A stretch of 20,430 bases of DNA, taken from the NCBI GenBank assembly GCA_964441935.1, contig CAYTXI010000041.1, positions 1 through 20,430 of the forward strand, written 5' to 3'. Under the pieces are notes generated by a model, which worked only from the letters and a program-made list of their open reading frames with translations, was not told the DNA's origin and did not search any database. A program made the position numbers and the translations under genes. Of the stretch, positions 1 through 7,571 are shown piece by piece (position 1 is the first letter of the stretch; the number at the start of each line of letters is the position of its first letter). This DNA comes from JBBDMC01 sp964441935 (GTDB lineage Bacteria > Pseudomonadota > Alphaproteobacteria > Rhizobiales > Kaistiaceae).

Positions 1-210
1 CCTCCGCGATGGCTGCACGTAGGCGGCGTTCCACGGCTTCGTGCCGAGGGCGCGGAGCGTCGTCGCCGGATGCGACGTGGCAGCGCCCATCTCCATGTCG
101 TAGGGCTGGAGAATGACGCAGCCATGGTCCGCCCAATAGCTCTGGAGCGCCAGGATGAGCCCCTGAAAAGATCGATCGGGGCGCATGTGGTCAGGGATTG
201 AGTCGGCCAC
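1..210 (-). CDS. glyQ: Glycyl-tRNA synthetase alpha subunit, N-terminal part (cut by window edge)
   Basis: This is the start of the alpha subunit of the heterotetrameric bacterial glycyl-tRNA synthetase, which charges tRNA-Gly in the cytoplasm. The visible residues contain the family's FQGLILALQSYW segment, then ILQPYDMEMGAATSHP and TTLRALG...AAYVQPSRR, all characteristic of GlyQ; the rest lies left of the window. I place the start at a GTG at 210 because AAGGA lies about 11 bases upstream and an in-frame TGA is close behind. An ATG at 186 gives an N terminus nearer the usual family length but has no visible ribosome site. It is the last visible gene of the minus-strand string beginning at 2416, separated from the small membrane protein by about 95 bases. 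Identity is certain; the start is not. Confidence 0.93.
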   Translation of the reverse strand, partial: MADSIPDHMRPDRSFQGLILALQSYWADHGCVILQPYDMEMGAATSHPATTLRALGTKPWNAAYVQPSRR

Positions 211-226
211 GGGGCTTCATGTCCTT

Positions 227-239
227 GGCGGAATCCGCC
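227..239. repeat. Short perfect palindrome before glyQ
   Basis: GGCGGA-A-TCCGCC lies in the gap between the small membrane protein gene and glyQ. It could form a small hairpin but has no T-run, so a terminator role is not supported. GC-rich chance pairing is a fair alternative. Confidence 0.3.
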
Positions 240-304
240 GCGTCCGCGGAGGCGGCGCGAACCTATCCGCGCGGCAATCGGCCGGTCAAGCGAACGGTTA
301 CCGA

Positions 305-496
305 TCAATCCTCGCGATCGGGCGGCCGGTAGATGCCCGTCTTCGGATCCTTGATCAGCGTCTCCGAAGCGTCGGCGGCCGACCGTTCCGCCTTCCTCAG
401 CCGCTCGGTGATGTCACGCCGGTGCCGGCGCAACCGATGCCAGCCGTATGCGAGCGCGGCAACGACCAGGGCGATCTCGATCAGCCGGGCCATCAC
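305..496 (-). CDS. Small single-pass membrane protein, unknown function
   Basis: The product is 63 residues. An N-terminal hydrophobic segment (about residues 4-18, LIEIALVVAALAYGW) is followed by a strongly basic stretch (HRLRRHRRDITERLRK) and a polar tail ending near DPKTGIYRPPDRED. This fits a one-pass inner-membrane protein with a cytoplasmic C terminus. It starts (GTG 496 or ATG 493) only a few bases after the S49 peptidase stop, so the two are probably translationally coupled. No catalytic motif is visible. Small proteins of this type follow the S49 peptidase in related genomes as far as I recall, which supports a real gene. Function is unknown. Confidence 0.7.
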   Translation of the reverse strand: MMARLIEIALVVAALAYGWHRLRRHRRDITERLRKAERSAADASETLIKDPKTGIYRPPDRED

Positions 497-502
497 ATCA
501 GC

Positions 503-1354
503 TCAGAGCCCGAACCGGCTCCACATCAGGCGCTCCTCGAGGAGCGCGATCAACCGGTCGGCGAGGCCAACAGCCGCCTCGTCTCCGCTGGAAAGACGGA
601 GGCGGCGGCGCCAGACGCTGCGCTCGGTCCGGATCATGCGGAAGCGGACCTTGTCGCCGTAGCGTTCGCGCATCGCAGAACGGAGATCGCCGGTACGGTC
701 GGCCAGGCCGAGGGCGACGGCCCGTGTGCCTGACCAGAAGGCACCGGAGAACAGGTCGGGGTAATCGGCGAGCGCGGCGCCGCGCCGGCTCTTAACCAGA
801 TCGATGAAGGCGGTGTGGACGTCCTCCTGGATGGCCTTGAGGCGGGCGACGTCCTCTTCGCGCTCCGGCTGGAAGGGGTCGAGCATCGCTTTCGACTTTC
901 CGGCGGTGTGGACGCGACGTTCGACGCCAATGCGGGAGAGCAGCCCGGGAAAGCCGAAGCCGGCCGAAACCACGCCGATCGAGCCGACGATGGAGCTCGG
1001 GTCGACGATGATCTCATCGCCGGCGAGCGCGATCATGTAGCCACCGGACGCGGCGAGGTCCTCGACGGCGGCGACCACCTTCTTGTTCTTCTCCTCGGCC
1101 AGCGCACGGATGCGCTTGAAGATCAGATGCGACTGGGCGGCGGCACCGCCGGGGGAATTGACCAGGATCGCGACCGCCGGTGCGGCCTTGTGCGAGAAGG
1201 CGCGGGCGAGCGCCGTCTCGACCGACGCGAGGGTGATCGACTGGCGGACGGCGATGGGGATGGTGCCGATGGTGCCGGCGAGGCGGACCACGGGGATGAC
1301 CACGCGGTCGCGGCCAAGGACACGGGAAATCAGGCCTTTCAGCGATGTTGGCAT
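503..1354 (-). CDS. S49 family peptidase (SppA/SohB-like serine protease)
   Basis: A 283-residue protein of the signal-peptide-peptidase SppA family, which cleaves peptides at or in the inner membrane with a Ser-Lys dyad. Visible landmarks are LVNSPGG (about 64-70), the nucleophile region EDLAASGGYMIA with Ser103, the oxyanion-side SSIVGSIGVV (about 120-129) and AGKSKAMLDPF with Lys155. The Ser-to-Lys distance of 52 residues equals that in Bacillus subtilis SppA. I chose the ATG at 1354 because it lies 13 bases after the upstream methyltransferase stop; a longer reading to 1450 would overlap that gene and adds only an arginine-rich, unlikely extension. There is no clear transmembrane segment, so it resembles the short single-domain class. 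It lies between a TrmN6-like gene and the small membrane protein. Confidence 0.92.
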   Translation of the reverse strand: MPTSLKGLISRVLGRDRVVIPVVRLAGTIGTIPIAVRQSITLASVETALARAFSHKAAPAVAILVNSPGGAAAQSHLIFKRIRALAEEKNKKVVAAVEDLAASGGYMIALAGDEIIVDPSSIVGSIGVVSAGFGFPGLLSRIGVERRVHTAGKSKAMLDPFQPEREEDVARLKAIQEDVHTAFIDLVKSRRGAALADYPDLFSGAFWSGTRAVALGLADRTGDLRSAMRERYGDKVRFRMIRTERSVWRRRLRLSSGDEAAVGLADRLIALLEERLMWSRFGL

Positions 1355-1367
1355 GGATCCGCCCGTA

Positions 1368-2177
1368 TCATCGCCCGGGCAGCGCCGCAGCCTCGCCAAG
1401 GCTCGTGCCCACGCGCAATACAGCGTCCGCCGCGGGCGTAAACCGGCCACTGCCCGCCTCGTGGAGCACGAACGGCGGCAAAAGCCGCAGGGGCGTCCTG
1501 CCGCCCTTGATTCCGCAAATCACAATCCGGTGGGCGGGCGCGCCGGCGCGGGGATGAACGGGCAGAACGTCGAGCGATCCGAATCGGCCGCGGCAGGCGG
1601 CGAGGAGGTCGTCGAGGCGGTCGGCGCGGAAGATGATGATGAGGCGGCCCCGTGGCTTCAGGAGCCACGCGGCAGTCTGCAGCCAGGCGTTCAGCCCGCC
1701 GTCGCCGAGGACGTGAGCCTCGGCGCGCGCCGGCAGCGGCGAGACGGTGGCCCGTGCGTCGTTGAACGGCGGGTTGGCGATGACGACGTCGGCGCTCGCC
1801 CGGCGAAGGCCCGACACGACGAGTGCCGATTCTGGGGCGGCGATGTCGGCAGAAACGATACGCACGCGATCGGCCAGCGGGCGGTTCGTGGCCAACGACA
1901 GGCTGGCGCGGGCGCAGGCGAGCGCCATCGGATCGCGCTCGACCAGAACGACGCGCGCCGCCGCACAGCGGGAGGCGACAGCGAGGCCAGCGACGCCGGC
2001 GCCGGCGCCAAGATCGACGACCGTGCCCTCCTCTGATGCGTCGAGCCCCGCGGCGAGGAGCACCGCCTCGAGGCCGGCGCGATGATGGCCCTCGGCCGGT
2101 TGCACGACGGCGACGCGGCCGCCGAGAAAGGCGTCGACGGTGGTTGCGTCCGGCCGGTCGGCAAGGGCTAGGGCCAT
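1368..2177 (-). CDS. TrmN6-like N6-adenine methyltransferase (tRNA1(Val) A37 type)
   Basis: A 269-residue class I SAM-dependent methyltransferase. The N-terminal motif FLGGRVAVVQPAEGHHRAG (about 17-35) is typical of the COG4123 group, followed by the SAM-binding motif DLGAGAGVAG (55-64), an acidic VERDP strand (79-83) and the N6-adenine signature NPPFND (135-140). E. coli TrmN6 methylates A37 of tRNA1(Val); that substrate is inferred by family, not shown here. The ATG at 2177 overlaps the DUF2007 stop by 10 bases, indicating one operon and coupled translation, and the S49 peptidase begins 13 bases after its stop. A different nucleic-acid adenine substrate cannot be excluded. Confidence 0.9.
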   Translation of the reverse strand: MALALADRPDATTVDAFLGGRVAVVQPAEGHHRAGLEAVLLAAGLDASEEGTVVDLGAGAGVAGLAVASRCAAARVVLVERDPMALACARASLSLATNRPLADRVRIVSADIAAPESALVVSGLRRASADVVIANPPFNDARATVSPLPARAEAHVLGDGGLNAWLQTAAWLLKPRGRLIIIFRADRLDDLLAACRGRFGSLDVLPVHPRAGAPAHRIVICGIKGGRTPLRLLPPFVLHEAGSGRFTPAADAVLRVGTSLGEAAALPGR

Positions 2178-2416
2178 TCGACCTTGCTTCCCTTCGGCGC
2201 CGCGAGCTCAGCGCCGATGCCAGCGCTCTCGAGCAGGTCGCGTGCGGCGGCGATGTCGCCCTCGGCGACGAGGACCCGGCGCGGCAGGACGCCTAGAGTC
2301 CCCTCGACGACGCTCATGTGACCATCGACGACGAGCGACTCGATGCCCGCATCGCGGAGCAGCGCCTCGACGAACGAGATCAGTACCAGATCATTGGTGC
2401 GCAACAGCTCTTCCAC
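2168..2416 (-). CDS. DUF2007 domain protein
   Basis: An 82-residue protein that is essentially one DUF2007 (putative signal-transducing) domain: EELLRTNDLVLISFVEALL, then DAGIESLVVDGHMS, then RRVLVAEGDIAAARDLLESAGI. I place the start at GTG 2416, with GGAGG about 11 bases upstream; this matches the usual start just before the ELLRTND segment. An upstream GTG at 2428 and a far ATG at 2590 are possible, but the extra residues are low-complexity and run through a dispersed repeat and palindromes. It is the first gene of the minus-strand string and overlaps the methyltransferase start by 10 bases. Function is unknown; related domains occur in metal- or signal-linked proteins. Confidence 0.85.
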   Translation of the reverse strand: MEELLRTNDLVLISFVEALLRDAGIESLVVDGHMSVVEGTLGVLPRRVLVAEGDIAAARDLLESAGIGAELAAPKGSKVEWP

Positions 2417-2453
2417 GCCCTTAGACACCTCCGTGCCCTGCCCCGCGCCTCCG

Positions 2454-2517
2454 CGGCAACCTACGCGGTCGCAGGGCGGCGGGCAATCGCGGCCGGCGGC
2501 CCCGCGTCCCCAGCGCT
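2454..2517. repeat. Dispersed 64-bp repeat, copy A
   Basis: This stretch aligns without gaps to 9933-9996. By eye 50 of 64 positions match, including a perfect 20-base core (2482-2501) that begins GGCAATCGCGGCC. Both copies are intergenic. The core is GC-rich and partly self-complementary (CGGCCG), reminiscent of a REP-like element, but no stem structure is proven. Confidence 0.65.
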
Positions 2518-2558
2518 CGCTAGCCGACCAAGCGCCACCATACCCGCACTTTTGCCCT

Positions 2559-2571
2559 TGAACATTGTTCA
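2559..2571. promoter_or_regulatory. Operator-like palindrome, site 1
   Basis: TGAACATTGTTCA is a perfect palindrome around a central T at 2565. The same 13 bases recur in the centre of the longer palindrome at 2578-2602. Two identical symmetrical sites 25 bp apart before a gene suggest binding of a dimeric repressor. Confidence 0.6.
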
Positions 2572-2577
2572 TGACGG

Positions 2578-2602
2578 AATATGTGAACATTGTTCACATA
2601 TT
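2578..2602. promoter_or_regulatory. Operator-like 25-bp perfect palindrome, site 2
   Basis: A perfect 25-bp palindrome centred on T2590, with arms reading AATATGTGAACA and TGTTCACATATT. Its core repeats site 1. It lies about 130 bases before the acyl-CoA ligase start. TetR-family regulators of fatty-acid genes use sites of this style, but the regulator is not encoded in the window, so the link is inference. Confidence 0.65.
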
Positions 2603-2729
2603 GAGACTCACGAATTGGGAGCGCGTGATGAGGCAAGGGCCGTCGTTCGGATCGCGGAAGGGATATATTGATGGGCTGCGGTTGCCAGCATCTGCGTAAA
2701 GCTCGGGTTGCCGGACTCAGGGGGTGGCC

Positions 2730-4511
2730 ATGAGACCCATCATGCTTGACGCGCAAGATCGTTCCGTCGTCGCGACGACAATCCCCGAGGTCTTTGCCGA
2801 GCGGGCGGCCCGGAGCCCCGACGCGGTCGCTTATTCACATTTCGACCGCCACAAGAAAACGTGGGTCGACACCACCTGGTCCGAGACGCGCGACCTGGTC
2901 GAGACCTGGCGGCGCGGGTTCGCGGCCTGTGCGCTCAACCCCGGCGACAGGGTGGCACTGCTCCTCGGCAACGGCCTGAACTGGGTCTCGTTCGACCAGG
3001 CGGCACTGTCACTGGGTTTGGTCACAGTGCCCCTCTTCAGCACCGACAGCCCGGAGAACTGGGCCTACATCCTCGGCGACAGCACGCCGGCGCTGCTCAT
3101 TGTCGGTAAGACGGGCGATTGGAGGAGCCTGCGGCCGCTGAGGGACAAGTTTCCGTCGGCACGCACGATCGTGTCCGCGAGCGGGGCGGCGGATGATGAC
3201 GTCGTGATGCTCGACGATTGGCTAAGCCGGGGAAGCGAACCGCCAAGAGCCGATGTCACGCCGGACACGCTGGCGACGATCACCTACTCGTCGGGCACTA
3301 CGGGCTATCCGAAGGGTGCAATGCTGACGCACGGCAACCTGGTATGCGCGGCCAAATCCGTGCTCGCGTCCAACCAAGGATACGAAACCGACGTGTTTCT
3401 TTCGTTCCTGCCGATGGCGCACGTGTTCGCGCGGACGGTTGAGTACTACCTGGCAATGATGTGCGGCGGGCGGTTGGCGTTTGCGCGCTCGGTCGCGGAG
3501 CTTTCGGAAGACCTAGAGACCGTGCGGCCAACGATCCTGATGGGCGTTCCAAGGATCTATGAGCGCGCTTGGAACCGTATCGAGGGCGCGGCCAAGGCCT
3601 CTGCCATCGGCGGCTGGCTGTTGAGGGCGGCAGTCAGGCTTTACTCACTGAGGGACAAGTCGACCGCGCACCGCCTAGCCTCGACGATAGCAACAAGCAT
3701 CGTCAAGAAGCGGGTGCTGGCCCGGTTCGGCGGCCGTGTGCGGCTGGCCGTGTCGGGAAGTGCGCCGCTGTCGCGTGAGCTCGCTTCAGGACTGCGTGCC
3801 GTCGGCCTGCCTCTGGTCGAGGGTTACGGCATGGCCGAAGCGGCAGGTCCGGTGTGTGGCGATCTCGTCATCGATTATCTGCCCGGCACGGTCGGTCGTC
3901 TCCTCGACGGGGTCGAGGCGCGGTTGTCAGACACGGGCGAGCTTCTTGTCCGGTCGCCCTCGGTGATGCGCGGGTACTGGGGCAAAGCCGAGGAAACGAA
4001 GAAAGCGATCGACGCAGGCGGGTGGCTCCACACCGGCGACCTGGCGGAATGGGTCGGACAGCGGATCAAGATCGTCGGCCGCGTCAACGACATCATCGTC
4101 ACTGCCACTGGAGAGAAGTTGGCGCCGGCGGAGGTCGAATTCCGGATCATGAGCGATCCGGTTTTCGAACAAGCGATCGTCGTCGGCAACAACCGGCCGT
4201 TCATCGCCGCCGTGGCCGTGCTCGACCCGTCAAGGTGGAGGGCGCTGGCCGCGGCAAACAAGATCAACGCGGCTGACCCTAATACCCGCGATGCCGAAAA
4301 GCTGCTGCTAAAGTTGATTGCCGCCGTGACAACCGACCTGCCGAGCTACGCGCAGGTGCGGCGCCTGTATGCGACGCTGGAGCCGTGGACGGCCGAGACG
4401 GGGCTGGCGACGGTGACCATGAAGCTCAAGCGGGCAAGGATCGAGCAACACTATCGCGACGTGGTCGACGGCCTCTACGAGAGAGCCGGCGCAGGCGCGC
4501 AACAACGCTAG
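2730..4511 (+). CDS. Long-chain acyl-CoA ligase (AMP-dependent synthetase)
   Basis: A 593-residue ANL-superfamily enzyme, expected to activate a fatty acid with ATP and CoA to acyl-CoA through an acyl-adenylate. Landmarks are the phosphate-binding motif YSSGTTGYPKG (about 186-196), LPMAHVFAR (227-235), the adenine motif VEGYGMAEA (363-371), GWLHTGDL (431-438), GRVNDIIVTATGEKLAP (450-466) and a C-terminal EHYRD-like end typical of the long-chain branch. ATG 2730 is preferred because a G-rich ribosome site (AGGGGGTGG) precedes it; GTG 2724 and ATG 2742 are alternatives. The acyltransferase follows after 10 bases, so the pair probably makes an acyl-CoA and transfers it to a lipid. The twin palindromes upstream are candidate operators. 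Chain-length preference cannot be read from sequence. Confidence 0.92.
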   Translation: MRPIMLDAQDRSVVATTIPEVFAERAARSPDAVAYSHFDRHKKTWVDTTWSETRDLVETWRRGFAACALNPGDRVALLLGNGLNWVSFDQAALSLGLVTVPLFSTDSPENWAYILGDSTPALLIVGKTGDWRSLRPLRDKFPSARTIVSASGAADDDVVMLDDWLSRGSEPPRADVTPDTLATITYSSGTTGYPKGAMLTHGNLVCAAKSVLASNQGYETDVFLSFLPMAHVFARTVEYYLAMMCGGRLAFARSVAELSEDLETVRPTILMGVPRIYERAWNRIEGAAKASAIGGWLLRAAVRLYSLRDKSTAHRLASTIATSIVKKRVLARFGGRVRLAVSGSAPLSRELASGLRAVGLPLVEGYGMAEAAGPVCGDLVIDYLPGTVGRLLDGVEARLSDTGELLVRSPSVMRGYWGKAEETKKAIDAGGWLHTGDLAEWVGQRIKIVGRVNDIIVTATGEKLAPAEVEFRIMSDPVFEQAIVVGNNRPFIAAVAVLDPSRWRALAAANKINAADPNTRDAEKLLLKLIAAVTTDLPSYAQVRRLYATLEPWTAETGLATVTMKLKRARIEQHYRDVVDGLYERAGAGAQQR

Positions 4512-4521
4512 AGCGCGAACG

Positions 4522-5901
4522 ATGCCACTACGAACAGCCGGCGACTGGACTTGGCCACACGACCAGTACGACCCGACTCCGGCCAGAAAGGCCAAGGATT
4601 TCCGGGACATGCTCAGTTTCGAAGCGCCGCGTCACTCCAGGCTGGCGGCACGGGGTGCGCACTTGGCCAACCGCATCTTCCTCAGGTTCGGCTCGCGCAG
4701 CCACGGCGCCGTCACGCCAATCCTCGGCAACCGCGACATCGCAAAACTCAGGGCGATTCCACACGAGGCGGGAAACATCCTGGTCGGCACCCATCCCGGA
4801 CCACTCGATTCACACCTCATGTTCCACCTAATCGGTGCGGCGCACCACGGCCCCGCCGTCTTCTTGATGGCGGCGGAGGCATACTTCGGTGGACCTCGCT
4901 GGCGGCGGGCGGCGCTCAGTTGGCTGGGCGTGATCCCGGTAGCGAGGGGGCGGAAGAATCCAGAAGCAATCCGGCACATGGCCGATCTCGTCGGTCGGGG
5001 CTGGTGGGGCGGCATATTCCCAGAAGGGGAGGTCTATTTCTCGCGTGAGGTGATGCCAATGGAATACGGCGCCGTGCGCATCGTGGTAGAGACCGCGCTC
5101 AACGCCCAACAGCGGACGATTGAGGAAGGCGGCGGCGAGCCACGGCCAATCTTCCTGACGCCATTCGCCCACGTCTATTTCTTCGCCGACGCCGAGGTGA
5201 CGAGGCGGCGGGCGGAAGACGCTCTCAGCCAACTGGAATCTCATCCGCTAATCGCGATCAAGGGCGCATCGGGAGACTTCATCACCCGTTTGCAAGCGGC
5301 TGCAGACCAACTGCTCGAAAACAAAGCCAGCGAATACGGCATCGCCGAGGACGCTTGGCAGGACGACGACCGATTCGAGCGAAACCGCAAACTCCAGGAC
5401 GCGGTACTCAAAGACCTGGAAAGGGAATACCTGGGGCAGAGCGACAGCGGGTACCCGCGACGGCGTGCCATGAAGGTCCGCATGGCCTGCTTTGAACGGT
5501 TGGCGAATGCCGGGATCACCGCAGAGGAACGGAAGGCAATCGAGACGAACGTGAAGAAGACGCGCGAGTTGATCCTGATGACGCCGTTCAGTCCCGGATA
5601 CCGCGACAAGTACGACGACCTAGAGACGTGGGTGGAGTATCTCAGACGTTTTCGAACCGCGCTCGACATGCCGCCGTTCGATTTTGGATCGCAGGTGGTG
5701 CACTTCCGGGTCGGAGAGCCGATCGACGTGCACCCGATCGCGCGGGCGTATGACGCGCTCGAATTAGAAGATACCCGTCGCCACCTCCTGTACGAGAAGA
5801 CTGAGGAGGTGCGCGAGATCATACAAGCCGGGGTCGACAGAATCTGCAGCGCGCGCCGGTCGGCAGCAGGTGGCGTGCAATCTCCGTTCAGCCAAACGTG
5901 A
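4522..5901 (+). CDS. PlsC-type acyltransferase with long C-terminal extension
   Basis: A 459-residue protein whose first part is a glycerophosphate-type acyltransferase: the catalytic H-x4-D motif is H91-PGPL-D96 (NILVGTHPGPLDSH) and the substrate motif is IFPEGE (165-170), with conserved VIPVARG between them (137-143). Typical 1-acyl-glycerol-3-phosphate acyltransferases have about 240 residues; here some 270 further residues follow, charged and mostly helical in appearance, with no motif I recognise. No strong membrane helix is obvious. It begins 10 bases after the acyl-CoA ligase and is probably co-transcribed. Its acceptor could be lysophosphatidate or another alcohol; the extension makes a specialised substrate plausible. 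Confidence 0.85.
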   Translation: MPLRTAGDWTWPHDQYDPTPARKAKDFRDMLSFEAPRHSRLAARGAHLANRIFLRFGSRSHGAVTPILGNRDIAKLRAIPHEAGNILVGTHPGPLDSHLMFHLIGAAHHGPAVFLMAAEAYFGGPRWRRAALSWLGVIPVARGRKNPEAIRHMADLVGRGWWGGIFPEGEVYFSREVMPMEYGAVRIVVETALNAQQRTIEEGGGEPRPIFLTPFAHVYFFADAEVTRRRAEDALSQLESHPLIAIKGASGDFITRLQAAADQLLENKASEYGIAEDAWQDDDRFERNRKLQDAVLKDLEREYLGQSDSGYPRRRAMKVRMACFERLANAGITAEERKAIETNVKKTRELILMTPFSPGYRDKYDDLETWVEYLRRFRTALDMPPFDFGSQVVHFRVGEPIDVHPIARAYDALELEDTRRHLLYEKTEEVREIIQAGVDRICSARRSAAGGVQSPFSQT

Positions 5902-6017
5902 GGCGGATGCAGGCCGCGATCACTGATTGGGCGGTAAGCAAAACCCCACTCGAGGCGACGGGTCTCACTGCGCTCAGCCTATCCCGCGATCCGACAGGAT
6001 CGAGAGGTGGATGAAGA

Positions 6018-6044
6018 AGGGGTCGCAGGCGGTGCCAGCGACCC
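6018..6044 (-). terminator. Hairpin terminator after the Ig-like gene
   Basis: Read on the minus strand, GGGGTCGC pairs with GCGACCCC, then after one T-T mismatch GGC pairs with GCC around an ACC loop; TTCTTC follows. It lies 26 bases past the stop of the Ig-like gene. The stem is symmetrical, so it may also stop plus-strand transcription coming from the acyltransferase gene, but the T-rich tail favours the minus strand. Confidence 0.6.
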
Positions 6045-6069
6045 CCAGTATGGCTGCGCAAGCGACGCC

Positions 6070-7536
6070 TCAGTTCACGGTCGCTTCGGTGATCTCAAAG
6101 GCGAAGCTGAAACGCGGCAGATCCTCACCCGGATGATCTTCGGCGTAGGTCAGCTGCGGCAGCCGAAAATTGTTCGGCCGCCCTTCCTTGCCCTTATAGA
6201 TTGCCGGGTACAGGTCGATGAAGTGCCAGCCCGGCGCGCCCGTCGCCTGCAAGTCGATGTCGACCGTGCCCTGACTGTTGAAGCCGCAGGCATAGCCAAT
6301 ATAGGCGTTGTCGTAGACGATCGCGTAGATGTTGGCGGTCTCGGTCCAACCGACGCCTTTCAGGTGGATGGTGAAGGGCGTGCCGGCCGGGCCGCTGCCG
6401 ACAGTTGGCTGGAAGGCGCTGGGCGCGATCCAGAACGTGCCCCGCTTCTCAACACCGCCGGCGTCCACCCACATGGTGTGGGCCCCGCCGAGATCGTCCG
6501 GCGTGTCGAAGCGGAACTCAAGCTTGCCAGAAGCGTCAGCCGCCGCTTCGGTAATGACCCTCGGCGTTTCCTCCCAGCCGGAACCGCTGACACGGTTGCC
6601 GGTCACGGTCGTCCAGTTGAGCTGATAGGTCTTGCCCGGCTCCAAGCCTGCGGCCGAGACGACCAGGGGTTCACCGACGGTGGCGAAGGCCGGCTCGGCG
6701 ACGAGGTCACCCTGGGTGGGAAGGCCGCGGATGCTCGCCTGTACCTGCTTCTCGGGCGGCGGCGGCAGAATCGGATCACCCTCGGTGATTTCGAACGGGA
6801 TCACGAAGCGCGGGCGATCGGGCTCCGGCGACTGTTGCATGTTGCGATACGGGAAGGTGAAGTCACCGTGGAGCACCTCCAGCACATGGGTTCCCGGCTG
6901 GCCGGCCGCGGGAATCGTGAAATGGGCCGAGCCGCCGGTCGACACCGAAGACATCCAGCCGGTGTACTTGTTGTCGTAGAGAAGCAGCCAACTGTTCTGG
7001 AGCTGCTGACGGCCGATGCCCTTGACGTCGACCGTGATCGGCGTGCCGACCGGACCGCTCGCCGGCGCAATATCGACCGTCATCTCGACGTAGAAGGCGG
7101 CCTGGATCAGAACGCGATCGGAATTCTGAACAGTGATGTCATGCCAGAAGCCGAAATCGTCCGGCGCTTCGAACGTGGCAGTGAACGCCCCGTCGGCGTC
7201 GGTCCTGACCTTGTCGATCACGTAGCCGACGGGCGTGTATTCGCGGCCGTGGTATTCGGCGTCCGCGACATTCCAGTGGGCCGTTGAGGTCCGCCAGACA
7301 AGATCGAATTCCTCGTTCGCCGGCAGGCCCGTCCCGGTGACGGTCACAGGCGTGCCGATCGGGCCTTGCTGCGGCGCGAGCGCGAGGCGGCCGACAAAAC
7401 CGCCGGAGGGCTCGACCAGCAACGCCTCGGGCCCGAGTGCGGTCGCGGGACGACCACTCGCCGCCTGAGCGCCGGCGACGATCATCACCGCCGCGGCGGC
7501 ACCGACGAAACCGCGCATTCCGAATGCGATGTTCAT
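6070..7536 (-). CDS. Secreted four-domain Ig-like protein, unknown function
   Basis: A 488-residue protein with a signal peptide (about 1-26, hydrophobic core then AGAQA-A). The mature part is built of beta-sandwich-like domains marked by GPIGTPVTV (58-66), GPVGTPITV (161-169), VGEPLVV (287-293) and GPAGTPFTI (382-390). The order in residues 50-252 repeats in about 280-485: TPDD/APDD, LLYDN/IVYDN, PGTHVLEV/PGWHFIDL and FEITE match, so a two-domain unit has been duplicated. It has no CxxCH haem motif. ATG 7536 is chosen because GGGAG precedes it by 10 bases and the signal peptide starts there. It lies 35 bases after the small secreted protein and probably shares its FNR-type promoter. A periplasmic scaffold or binding role for the neighbouring cytochromes is inference. 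A decayed relative lies at 9997-10143. Confidence 0.85.
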   Translation of the reverse strand: MNIAFGMRGFVGAAAAVMIVAGAQAASGRPATALGPEALLVEPSGGFVGRLALAPQQGPIGTPVTVTGTGLPANEEFDLVWRTSTAHWNVADAEYHGREYTPVGYVIDKVRTDADGAFTATFEAPDDFGFWHDITVQNSDRVLIQAAFYVEMTVDIAPASGPVGTPITVDVKGIGRQQLQNSWLLLYDNKYTGWMSSVSTGGSAHFTIPAAGQPGTHVLEVLHGDFTFPYRNMQQSPEPDRPRFVIPFEITEGDPILPPPPEKQVQASIRGLPTQGDLVAEPAFATVGEPLVVSAAGLEPGKTYQLNWTTVTGNRVSGSGWEETPRVITEAAADASGKLEFRFDTPDDLGGAHTMWVDAGGVEKRGTFWIAPSAFQPTVGSGPAGTPFTIHLKGVGWTETANIYAIVYDNAYIGYACGFNSQGTVDIDLQATGAPGWHFIDLYPAIYKGKEGRPNNFRLPQLTYAEDHPGEDLPRFSFAFEITEATVN

Positions 7537-7571
7537 GCTTTCGCTGCTCCCTTTGCCTGGTGAACGTCGCA

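Larger units (their letters stand above)
2417..2729. other. Intergenic region between divergent operons
   Basis: This gap separates the leftward DUF2007 operon from the rightward acyl-CoA ligase. It holds one copy of a dispersed 64-bp repeat (2454-2517) and two related palindromes (2559-2571 and 2578-2602), each listed separately. I see no convincing gene in it. Confidence 0.8.

Noticed and set aside
1083..2036. Plus-strand open frame (317 codons) opposite the S49 peptidase and methyltransferase genes
   Set aside because: Both minus-strand genes show catalytic motifs; the plus-strand translation has none.
6007..7287. Long plus-strand open frame (426 codons) opposite the Ig-like gene
   Set aside because: It is antisense to a gene with signal peptide, ribosome site and repeated domains; its translation is arginine-rich and without motifs, as expected of a GC-rich shadow frame.
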